A DNA stretch of 64,000 bases from Diprion similis (Eukaryota > Arthropoda > Insecta > Hymenoptera > Diprionidae): the NCBI RefSeq assembly GCF_021155765.1, contig NC_060112.1, positions 12,276,001 to 12,340,000 of the forward strand, read 5' to 3'. The first letter of the stretch is position 1. Every line of letters starts with the position of its first letter. Both the position numbers and the translations under genes were made by a program. Below, piece by piece: positions 25,061 through 39,400 of the stretch. The notes beneath the pieces are model-generated. The model was not told where the DNA came from and did not search any database. It saw nothing but the letters and a program-made list of their open reading frames with translations.

Positions 25061-28000
25061 CTATTGGGAAGAATTACTAATCTCACTAGGTTGCCATATG
25101 TAAAGACGTTTGCCACTTTTACACCGCACAACTGTTGTAAATACTGCTATCATTAAAAATACTGCTCCCAGAGTAATAAAAAAACCACCATAGACGAGAT
25201 ACTGTAACAGATAAATGAGTCATATTATGTACAACGGTAGTTTTATTGGGAATAATAAGGAACCTTTGTGACTATCCACCATTGACACAAAGTGATTCGC
25301 AGTCCTTATCAACTTCCAACAAATGTGAATTAAAGATTCCCTCACCTGTACCCTAATGGGTAACGCAAAAACATTCTTGCCAGTGACAATGAATGTGAGC
25401 AGGCTTTGCAATAGCAATGCTATCAACGTATTTATTCCAAATATTAACCCATAGCTGTCCTCTGACAAATTTTTAGCAACTTCCGAGCTAAAACATAGAA
25501 ATTTTTCAAAATAATTACTCATCCGCATTTTAGAAAATGTGCTGTTGAAACAATTGTGTTTGTAATCTAAAAATCTAGAAACAGGAAATTATGTGTACGG
25601 ATAACTTTCTTTTTGGGGAAAAAAAACTCACCTTGCGATAGTGATCATTGCCTGGTACAATAGTCCAAAAATAACGTATATAGTGTATGAAAGCCATATA
25701 TTATATGTTTGAGATGCAACGACTAATGAAGAACCTTGCAATAATGCAAATATCGATAATGTTGCCTCTCCTATTACAGGCCAGTTTAGCCTCAACTTTC
25801 CCACACTAAATGCCGTTAGTGCACCTGTTAGAATGAAACTTGTGATTTTCAAAAAACAAATTTCAAGCTTGTGTGTACATACTTTCTAAAAACTGTATCA
25901 TATGTACATAGTATTGAAATCCAGTTTAAGGACTTAATGAAACTGGTTTTTTTCAACTAAAGTTTAGGTATTCCCTTACCCAAGATTGTATAAACTGCCT
26001 CAACACCAGCATTATAGGCACTATCTTCTCCTTCCAATGAATCTTGCCACAGCAACTGCACATAGTTGATTACTTGAGTGTAACCGCATGTAGCAAATGA
26101 CCACCATATGGACCATTTAAGTACATAAAAATTTGAATATGCTGATAAGAAATCATTCCAAAGCAAATAATATGCATTTTTAACTTTCGTGGTTAGACTG
26201 GAATTTTTTTTAAGGGGCTCAGATTGCAGATTTTGGGAAGAATGAGACCGCTGATCGTTGCCTTCAGCAAGTCGAACTCTCGAAACTTCATTATCAAAGG
26301 CTGAGGATTCATTGGAAACAGAATCCATCGGCCGATGAAAATAAATAGATTGACTCACAGATGGCAAAAATAATGCCCATACTGTTGCTAGTATCAGTGC
26401 TGAAACAAATGATTCATTTCAACATATCATATATGTGATAATGAAATATATCAACCAAATTCATTCAAGAATACCAACAACAACACGACCTAGTTACCTG
26501 ATAACGTGAGGTAATTGAGCTGATGGTAATTCAGGATATTAAGAGATACAGTTAACTGTGATGCCACACTTGCAGTAAATCTTCCTAGCAAAATTGCTGT
26601 TCTTGTGTAACTGGTAACTTCTTGATAGTGCAGCTTACTGACCTTTGCATATATGTATGTGAAATACGCCACCTCTGATGCAAGGAAAAGGCCAATCAAG
26701 AATTCAACAATTTCCATTTCCCATATAGTTTGGGCTAAAATTAGTGTGATGTATGTACAGGTTCCAGTAAGGCCACATAGTATGATGACAGGTTTGTAGC
26801 GGACCAAATCTGTTACCAAAAATACAGCAACCAATGTTGCCATGTAGGAATATGTACCAACTGGATATATTTCTTGGGTAACCTGGAAAAAACTCATTAC
26901 TGAAAAATTTCTCCCACAATTTGGAACAACTTTTTGTCAGCATTCAGACATTTGGAGAACAAAATTAGGATAATGTCAAAGTTCTAACAAAAATTTCCAA
27001 ATCTTTACAACTGCTTGTTCCAATGCTATTTGTGTAAGAATAATAATGCATAACATTCGGAGCAAAAAAAAACTTTAAAGCTTATGGTCAGATCATATCA
27101 CGCTGTTTAGTTACGGGTAACTTACACTATTCTAATAAGTAGAGAAGGAAGTGCTTTATATCATGATGAACTTTGATACGGGATGTGCGGATAAAATTTT
27201 TATGGTCACAACGCAGCTATCAAATTTTAACTACGTAAGTTATTCTTCACCAAAATGAACGGTTGACGAAAACTTTCCAATATCAGTCAAAACTGTTATA
27301 TCGATTGTACTTGATAACAATAATAGTCTGATGTACCAGTTTTGTGAGAGAAAATATTTTTTAACTATGATACTCTGTATTTCAGAATTACTAATAGTTT
27401 TCCCGCTATTTGGTACAATAACATGATTTTTCGGTTCAAACACAATCGAATATTCATTGGATTCTTTGGAGACTTTATACCTTAATTTATTGAAGTTTTT
27501 TGAAATGAAGAAATAGTCCTTTATTTATTTGTTAAAAACTAATGCTAAATGTCAATTCAATTGTGAACACATACTTTGAGGATACATGTATCTAAATATC
27601 TGGGGGAGTCTGTTTATAGTAATTCTCTATTTAACCCTAATGAGTCATACCTCAGTAGAACCGCATAACAGTCACACAGGCTGAAATTTACCCCAAATGT
27701 GATATTTTACTGCAAAAATCAGTTCTAAAAATCTAAAAAAATATCTAGGTATTGTTTAAGGATTACAGAAAAAGCTCTTTGTTTTCTTAACCAAAATTAA
27801 TTGTTAAAAATTGTAAAAAATCAGGTAAAGAAAGTGCCAAAAATTTCTAAAAGAAAGGCCTTTATTTTGCATGAAGAATGAAGCTATGAGGCCCATTTTC
27901 ACAACTAAGGGACTCTACGAGGAGCTTAAAAAATTTTTTAGGTGAAATTCATACCCAGTGACTCACTAGGGTTAAACGAATGATTGAATGACTAAATGAT

Positions 28001-28671
28001 AGAGAATAGTAGAAAATGGCAGTTATCTGCTAATATGAACAAATACTAGATCATGAGGAAAGTAGGTGAGACTTGTATTGAATTCTTGTTGTCGCTATGG
28101 TTTTGAATATCAAAAAACATGAATTTGTATATATTTTATTAAAAAATGATCGACTTGAACAAGGTACTAAAACAAAAGAATCGCAAGCCATGTAACACAT
28201 TTATGTAACTACTGATAAAATAAATTCTTCGCCCGAGTAAAGTTGCAATACATAGCAAACTTACAGTGCATACTTAATTTTTATAGTGCTTTTATGTTTA
28301 ATTGCAATTAATCAGAATATCTAAGGCTGCTGTTAATAAAAGTAAAAACGAATGATCTGCAGCGAATGCTTGCAACGTGAGTTATGCGAATGGAAATGAG
28401 TAAAAGCTGATGTAAGCAAAACGTGTCAACAGGCCAGCTGTCTGATATGTTACTTGATAATGAAAATCTAATAGATTTTAATTCACAAGGTGAATAGAAT
28501 GTCACGAGAAGAAAATATACTTTGATTGCAATAAAAATATTTGCTTGCCTGCGTTTCGGTGAAATTTTTCCATGGTCCGGTTAAATATTCAGTGACAAAC
28601 GGTTCCGACGGTCTGAATTCCTTCAAAAATCCAAACACGCACAAAAGTAACGATATTTTCTTCCAAGTCAT
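25061..28671 (-). CDS. SLC19-family vitamin transporter, tandem copy 2 (thiamine/reduced-folate type)
   Basis: Six exons: 28549-28671 (ATG at 28671), 26498-26882, 25980-26399, 25632-25824, 25346-25487 and 25061-25201; 1404 bp, 467 aa. It parallels copy 1 throughout: EFRPSEPF, EYLTGPWKNFTETQ (NFT sequon), VTDLVRYKP, LHYQEVTSYTRTAILLGRF, LKWSIWWSFATCGY and SEDSYGLIFGINTL. Four of six exon lengths are identical to copy 1 (123, 385, 193, 142 bp) and two differ by 3 and 9 bp. The central loop (about 185-250) and C-terminal tail are the most divergent parts. Intron 1 again has a GC donor (CAG followed by gcaagc), and its acceptor exon begins GTTACCCAAG, giving TQVTQEIYPV, close to human SLC19A1 REQVTNEITPV. 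Intron 1 also holds a piggyBac-like MITE. Substrate is likely thiamine or folate by family; not resolvable here. Confidence 0.9.
27635..27971. mobile_element. piggyBac-like MITE (337 bp, TTAA target duplication)
   Basis: The ends read TTAA-CCCTAATGAGTCA at 27631-27647 and, inverted, TTAA-CCCTAGTGAGTCA from 27975 down to 27959. That is an inverted terminal repeat of about 13 bp with one mismatch, starting CCCT, flanked on both sides by TTAA (27631-27634 and 27972-27975). CCCT ends with TTAA duplications are the signature of the piggyBac superfamily. The interior is AT-rich with no transposase ORF, so it is non-autonomous. It lies in intron 1 of SLC19 copy 2. Confidence 0.75.
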
Positions 28672-28810
28672 TGTTACGTCTTGATTTTTTTCATTTCAAT
28701 TTCCAACATTATTTTCTCCAGTCGTGACCGTCAGACAAGTTTGACCTTCACGCCTCGCGCCGCAAGCGCTAGTACGTGCGTGGCTGGCCCTTCGCGCATT
28801 TTTATACCAT
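28672..28810 (-). promoter_or_regulatory. SLC19 copy 2 promoter with TATA box
   Basis: On the minus strand a TATAAAAA box (plus 28799-28806) sits about 130 bp upstream of the start codon. CpG-rich sequence lies between (about 28745-28798). A start site near 28770 is inferred from the usual TATA spacing. Confidence 0.5.
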
Positions 28811-29164
28811 GCATACCTGTCGCATCTTGAATCGCCACATCTTCACCAATACTTGCTACCATGGTTGCTATTTAGAAGTAATAAAACCATTTACTTATAA
28901 CAGCAAAGACGTACACATAGATAATTACATAGATCGCGATTGTCGAAAGAACAAGAGTAATCGAAGTATCGTCAGTACATACATCATTCTCCAAAGTATC
29001 GCCCCGGTTCGCCACCTGATAATTGATATATGCGATTTTGGTATCAATTATCAGTGTAATACGGTAATCGCTATACATAGAAATCTGTGTAATCGCTACG
29101 ATCACAAAATATTAATATGGTTTACATGTTAGTATCTCAGTGTTTACATCAGAGAGGATGGCTT

Positions 29165-29212
29165 ATGGGCGGGTTCCGAAACTACCTAGTAGTGCCAAAA
29201 ACTCCCTAGATT
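29165..29212 (+). repeat. Third, truncated copy of the foldback-element arm
   Basis: The 16-mer GCCAAAAACTCCCTAG at 29194-29209 recurs exactly at 29430-29445. The upstream sequence (GGGTTCCGAAA...) also aligns with the outer arm sequence of the element at 29406-29745. Similarity stops just past CCCTAG, so only about 45 bp of arm is present, in the same orientation as the left arm. Confidence 0.6.
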
Positions 29213-29405
29213 AGTTTCAGATCTGTAGTATGGTGAAAGGAATACGCATACACATCACCATGCTTTCTGTGATTGGTTTATGGCTGTCGTGCGTATTTGT
29301 CCAGACTACTTATAGAACCTGAGTGTTCATCGATAATTATTATCATTTCCTATATTTATCGGTAACAAGAGAGAACATCATTATCAGTATCTGAGTCAAG
29401 TGTGG

Positions 29406-29745
29406 GTACGTTCCAAGTTAGTTAACAACGCCAAAAACTCCCTAGCACAGAGACACAGCTATCCTTACGAACTCGGCAGTGCAAAAGAGGTAAAAAAAAT
29501 TGTCGACAGCACTGGGAGGTAATATCGGGAATGCATCTTGAGTTGACACGACAGATCACCTGACCTGGTGCATTTTTCGAGCAGACAAACGTTTACCCGT
29601 GAGGTTGGCTCTCGGGAGGTGCGTTGCGATATTAACTTCCGGTGCTGTCAATTATCTTCTATCTCATTTGCACTCCGAATTTCGTGGGTAGCTCTGCCTT
29701 TGTCATAGGGAGTTTTGAGCGTTGCCAGCTAATTTCGGAACGTAC
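29406..29745. mobile_element. Foldback / long-inverted-repeat element (MITE-like)
   Basis: The two ends are long imperfect inverted repeats: left arm 29406-29527, right arm 29627-29745, spacer 99 bp. Outer ends are GTACGTTCC and GGAACGTAC. Inner 23-bp blocks at 29505-29527 and 29627-29649 differ at 3 positions. The block CAACGCCAAAAACTCCCTA (left) pairs with CAACGCTCAAAACTCCCTA (right, inverted). The pairing runs across roughly 120 bp with small indels. TCAAG occurs just outside both ends but does not abut symmetrically, so no target duplication is claimed. No transposase ORF is seen. Confidence 0.7.
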
Positions 29746-31160
29746 TCAAGAGTCTTTTATCTGCGGTCTCGCGCCCTCAGTACGATTTGCGATAGATGAA
29801 TTTTTACGTTTGATTTCAACAGTTTTTATACGGTCATATTTCACATTTTACATGTTGCAGATAATGAGGATTTCGAATAACATGAAAAATCATTAAGTTG
29901 ACGAAAATTTTAAAGAAATATAATTTTGTACATAAAAGCCGGGATTACGGTCCGTATCTTTGTGATAACTTTTCATGAAATCGACGCACCTGCATCACAC
30001 GGCTGTTATCTGGCCGCATTCAAAAATTTTCGACTTAGGTTACGCAGGTAGCAGGCTTGTCGAGATACAGACTATCCTACAATTACCAGTGAAACGTGAT
30101 CAGCGTTTTTCCTTCGAAATGGCTTTGATCAGCATTTGTTTATCAAAACTGCAATAAAATCACTAGAAGAAAGTTGACTTTTACAAGTTTATAATCTTGT
30201 TGAATTCGGATGGTAGGAAAAAGTATTTAGAAAGTGCGTACTGAATGCAGATTCGATGGGAAAAATTGGGAAACTGATTCTACACCTGGGTCAACAATAT
30301 CAAAAACTTCGGAATAGAGATATGCGAGATATGTATCAATAAAGCAAGTAAAATAATAGATCTATGCTGCTTATTAATGTGAATATTAGAAAATTAACAA
30401 AATCTTGTAGGTAAAGTTTCAAATTTTTGCTTGACTTTTTTCTGATAGCAATAAGACAATTCATAATCTATTTTTGGACAATTGACTGCAAAGTTTTGTA
30501 GATTGATAATTTGGAGGATAGTTGTTGACTCATTGATGGCACTTGCATATATTGGCCTTGTGTCCACTTTTTATTGTATTTTTACTTAATTAATTTCTTG
30601 CCACTTCCAAGTACCAAAATATGCAATTAACTAATCACTTTTCTAGCTACAGCTATTCATGATTGCGCCTAGATTGTTCTTTCTTTTTCCAACTGATATA
30701 TTCTTTGTGAATCCTACAAAGTCTGTTATTTGCATTTCACATTCTCCTTGAAATTGGGTCCATTGGTTTTTAGTTTCTCACAAAGAATGCCTCCGAATAT
30801 CCTAATAGTGCATATCAACAGTTTTTCTCAGATCTACATTTTGAAGTATATCAATCTACAATAATGGCATCATTGCTTCTCACTTGTAACAAACACTAGA
30901 CGCCATTCTAAATACTGTACAAATTATACTATACAGTGATACGCCTGGCGTCTGAATATAAATTTTCATAACTCAGCAAGCCTTATCATAATCGATCAAC
31001 CTGTGACAGGGACTGATTGAAACACAATAGTTATTCATCAATTAATTTACTTTTTTCTTGACCACGGTTTTCAATATAAGCAAGAAAAAAATAAGTAGTA
31101 GCTATAGTTTTCAAAGGATGCAAGGAATTCCACAAGGAAATGACAATTTTGTGACCTAAA

Positions 31161-32559
31161 AATGAGGATACATTTATTTTGTCTTTTATAATCAATGCAA
31201 CCTAGGTCACCAAATACATTATTAAATAAAGACTGTGGAGGAATTTTAATTTAATATATAATATATATTACATGTATTATGACTGATCCGATGGTCTTGT
31301 ATCGGCGTTGGTTAAGTAACATTAAGACGTGTGATGGCTCCAGCCAACCAGTCTGTTTTGCACCATTAACCGTGCAATAGTCAAACTAGTGCCAGAAAGT
31401 GCACCGATCGATAGTTCGAAAAGTGGTGCCGATGTTGTGCAGTGCAGTCCTCATTTTGAGGAGAAGTGTGTCGTGTTCGTTTGTTTGTCTACAAACATGT
31501 CAAATGTTGGTCATGTCAGGTTGAATCGAGTGAGGGCGTTATTCATACAGTCCGGGATGAGAAGGAATGTTAACAGGGTCAGTCAGACACGATCCCTGTG
31601 TGTCCCCACTTCCTTTTACTTTACGTGGTGATGATTATGGTATTAAAAATTAAATAAATATATATATTTATTTATGTACATATGTATACATATACACATA
31701 TGCATATATACATAATATATATTTATATTGGTTTATGTTTGTTTTTTTTTTCGTTTTTTTTTTTTGAAAAAATCAAGCATTAATTAATATTCCGTTTGTT
31801 GGTTATCTTTTTTTGTTTTCGTTTTGTTACGTTACGATTTCTCACATATTAATGTATAAATTATAATTATAAACCAATACTATTTTAAATTACTATTAAC
31901 CTATTGATGGGTTGATACATTCCTTTGTCACATTGAGCCGAGTATCATGCCACGAAGTATTATTTAACACGGACATTTTTTGTAATTTTTTTTTTACATA
32001 TCAGAGTGTGATTCCGTTATAGGAGTTATAATTTATAATACTACGATACATAAATTCCAGATAATTTTCAAATAATGTTCCTTTTTTCTTCTCTCTTTCA
32101 TTATCTTTTTTCCCATTAAACACGGACATGTAGAATTAAAACAAGATACGAAGGGTAATTTCAGAGTTATTATTAATTCAAACACAATACTTGAATATAT
32201 TTCTTAAAAAATTACACAAACTTTGAACAAAATTTGATGATTATCGCAAATGTTCTATAGTACTTTACTTATTACTTGTAAATTACATCAAACTTTATTC
32301 AAAGGTCTACTCCAACTTTTCATGATACTGTTAAATATTTCCAATTCACGATGTATTAAGACTGGAAAGCAGAAATGCAGTTTCAATATTTATACTTTAA
32401 GATTTTGTTGCCGACGATGAAGATGGTTGGTATTAATTATCTTTATTACTTATTATTATAGTATTATGTTAAGTGTTGATGATAGCTTTATATTCTGGTA
32501 TTCACTTCATTATCAACACCACTCCTAGTTGTGAATTATTCCCAAACATGCGTTTGCAT
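31161..32559 (-). other. Calmodulin 3'UTR (probable, long) and downstream flank
   Basis: AT- and T-rich non-coding sequence follows the calmodulin stop codon. Minus-strand AATAAA signals are seen near 31660-31670 and 31166-31171, so the 3'UTR could be about 0.9 or 1.4 kb long. Between them, 31310-31640 is clearly less AT-rich. The ORF there on the plus strand (31389-31631) has no recognisable product. Confidence 0.4.
31639..31740. repeat. AT-rich simple sequence (TA/ATGTATA type)
   Basis: Runs of alternating A/T with interspersed CATATG/TACATA words, low complexity, seen directly. Confidence 0.7.
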
Positions 32560-36046
<3,487 letters not shown>

Positions 36047-36480
36047 GTCGCGATCTTGTTAAAACCTTTCGGCTTACGGTATTCGGTGATAACGAAATGA
36101 AAAAAATAACCTCACTACTCTTCACAAATCGAAGGTTCGAACGGTTCTGCCGTTTGCGGCAAAACGCTGCAGGTGAACCGAACAACGTCGCACAGTGGCA
36201 GGTTCGCGAATTCTCGGGGTGGCGCCGGCCAACGGGTCGAGGGTTAGTCGGGGAGGGGAATAGAGGGGGAGAGGGGAAGGAAGGAGGAGAGGGGGTAGCC
36301 AGGGACCAGGAAGCAGTGAGAAGGGGGTAGGGGGGGATAGAAGCACGGCGGGACCGGGGGAGGAAGAGAGACAGAAGAGGACATGACAGAGCTGCACTGA
36401 GCAACTACGAAAATCAATAGCGGGTGTATGAGGCCGCCATAAAGGCTGCCATACTATTACCGGCCTTTATATAGAGCATC
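36047..36480 (-). promoter_or_regulatory. Calmodulin 5'UTR and TATA promoter
   Basis: Minus-strand TATATAAA (plus 36466-36473) predicts a start site near 36437, giving a 5'UTR of about 390 nt. The segment 36200-36400 is strongly purine/pyrimidine-biased and GC-rich (G-rich on plus, C/T-rich in the transcript). ORFs on either strand here (36097-36330 plus; 35967-36404 minus) reflect that bias and are not proposed as genes. Confidence 0.65.
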
Positions 36481-39400
36481 GCGCGCAAGCTTATTTTCAT
36501 TTATTTGTTTATTTAATCGTTTACTCCAATGATCGTACAAACCAGTGAACATGGAAATAAGAATGATGTTCTATTTACAGGTATATTATGCACGAGTCAG
36601 CACGAATAGGTGGAAATTTTGTGACTAACTTAATTTCCGCTTACACGTGGGTAATGTATGTGTATAAATATAGGCTTCCCGATAAATGATACGAAATGAG
36701 AAAACAGAATTCGGAGAAATTCAACACGGGAGAGATGAGATTAATTAAACAAACAGTGCTCCCGGTAGCAATTGTTAGACTCTTAATACGAGTATTCTAC
36801 TGCAGAATTGCGCGGATCGTCTTGAGCGGTAATAATTGTTATGATGTAATATATTGATGGTTACACGGCTGAAAGCTAACGTCTAGGCATCGGAATACGT
36901 GCAGGTAAATGGAAAATAGAAAAAAAGATTAGTGAGATCTAAAATTGGCATGATTCTTGCGAGGTAGGCGGAATTTTTTCCGGCATTCACAATTGCCGAT
37001 GACGAGAGCACCTCGAGTTGCGAACCCGGTAAGAACTGTCAACTGGTATACTTTTAACGGTATAACGCCTTCATCCAAACACCAGAGTTCCGTGACAAAT
37101 CGAATCTTTACAGTTTCTAGTAGATTGATCAGGTCCGCCGATATTTTGATAGACGACAAGTAACCTCGGATTCATTTCAATTAGAATGAGATTAATTATT
37201 GACGGAAATTTACCGTTAACTCGATAAACTAGGCAAGCCTAGCGTACGATATAACGCAATAAAACTCAGTACGTAATTCGGCTAGAATGTCGAATTGAAT
37301 AGACAGATCTCGAGATTCTCGAGCAGCAAGCATTAGGCCGGATTCCATTACTACGTTGCGGGTAAAATCTGTGAAAGTTGTCGAAATTTTGATATTCCAA
37401 TGATTGCGAATAGCTGAATGATGTTGAATATGATTAATCGACAACTCACCATTGCAGATTCTCCTAGATATTACCGGCACACTACACAAACTCCACTACG
37501 AACCAGCGCCGCTGACACGAAATACACTTCGGACAATAATGGCAGAGGGTCTCTCAGTCGTCCAGGCAATACTGTGTTACTACGCCACGATAGCGATGTC
37601 GCACATAACTGTGAATAAAACTTGCGCGGTGTTTGAAAAACTTCTTATAAATTAAATGAAAAAACTAGAAAACACAAGAATAATAATTTACCATACATTT
37701 ATTCACCGATGAACCATATATATCGAGGTCTGAGTTCGGATTAAGTTTCAGCCGCGCATGTGAGTAGGCTTTATAAGCGCTGGGTGCGGTCTTGTTTACA
37801 AGACTTCCTTGTCGACTCGTCTAACGTCCAAACTAAGCTCAATTCTGATTGGCTGCTACGCACCTGCAATGCGTCAACCACTAGAGCCTGTACAGTTTGC
37901 GAACGGGTCAGAGTGGTGCTGGCAGGGCTAGCTGGCTCTGGGGTTGCAGCGTGCGCTGCCAGGCAGCCTGCGTCCCTACATTTTCATCCCTCCTATCCTC
38001 CTGCGTCCTTCGTTCCTTCCTTCCTTCCTCTCGGCCCTTTTCATCCTCCTGTTATATTTGCGTACCCTACCGGCATTTCGCTACCGCCACCGCTGCCGCA
38101 TATTATGCATTCAAATGTATACGATGTATAATTATTATAAAATCCTCGCAGCTGAGAATTTTGAAACAATTTCTAAGTTGAATTTCATTCTTATTAGCCA
38201 AGTCGTGTCGACGATAGAAAGTAAAGTTTTTTTAGATGCGAATTTAATTCTTTCTTTACTATTTTGCATTCCATATTTATCGCTTCATTTTTGCCTGTTA
38301 TAGTATGAGAGTTTTTAGGTGAAAATGTAAGGTGAAAGGGAGGAAAGTGTGTTGCATAAAACAGCGTAAATTCATAATATGCAATATAATGGTTTGCAGT
38401 GAAATTTTCTTTGCGTCTATCGAGACGCGTTCAAACCGCATACCCAGTGCGCATTGGCTATGCGCAGGCGGGCGCGCAATGCGACACAGGACATAATCTC
38501 GTTAGAGATTCCTGAGAAGTGAGTTAAATCTTAAAACGATTATATTTATCAATGGTCTAGCGCACGAACATGCAAGCTTGTCGATATTTATTATTGACTC
38601 TGAAAGCTTTCTATAATTTAAACTATTATCTTGTCGTATGAAACGAAATAATTGCGAAATAAACGAGAAATCGTTTAACGGTAAAGAGCACATCCTCTGC
38701 AGTTGAGACCTTTTTAGCTATACACATTCGCAGTTTAGATATATCTAAAATTGGAACGAATTTATTATTTATGTATCTGAGAAAACTTTTTGGTAAACAT
38801 CGATGTATCATAATTTTGGAACGTATCTAATCCTGTAAAATGCGTCAGAAATGCCAATGCATAATAATGTCTATTTTAATTGTGAACACATTTTTCTTTC
38901 ATCGATGCCGCAGAACAATCATACTAGAACTCACACATTATATGCTGATACGCCCATAGCATAATGAATATACTCACAAGAAAATACGTCTATCTAAGTG
39001 TATACAAATTAACGAACACCCACCCATTAGCCGTTTCATCTCATGTCTAATTTCCGTGATGAAAAGTCTATAATAATTAAATACATGTGGTAACGTTGAC
39101 GTGTTGACTACCCACAAGCCTACGATGATTATCTACCGTGAATCATATGGGTATATAAGTGTTTTTTTTTCTAAAAGCCTAGCTGTTATGTAATTTTGAG
39201 TCACACTATAGTCACACCGTTAAATGGAAGAAGGAACAAAGCGGGGACTACCTGCTGACAGAGATAAGCATTGGAGAAATTCGTTAGGGCGGATGACTAG
39301 TGTAGATTTTTATCAGATAACAGATAATCAGCGGAGATGCTGTCATTGCTATAGTTGTGTGGTATTTCAAACACGATAATACACCGCTTGAAAGATTGGG

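Larger units (their letters stand above)
28811..31160. other. Intergenic region between SLC19 copy 2 and the calmodulin 3' end
   Basis: No supported protein gene. It contains the foldback element at 29406-29745 with a third partial arm at about 29165-29210. It also has a short inverted pair AATACGCA/TGCGTATT at about 29242-29300. The rest is AT-rich and unremarkable. Confidence 0.45.

Noticed and set aside
37760-38303. Overlapping plus-strand ORFs of 94-123 codons
   Set aside because: Open in all three frames over a C/T-rich tract, which signals compositional bias rather than coding.
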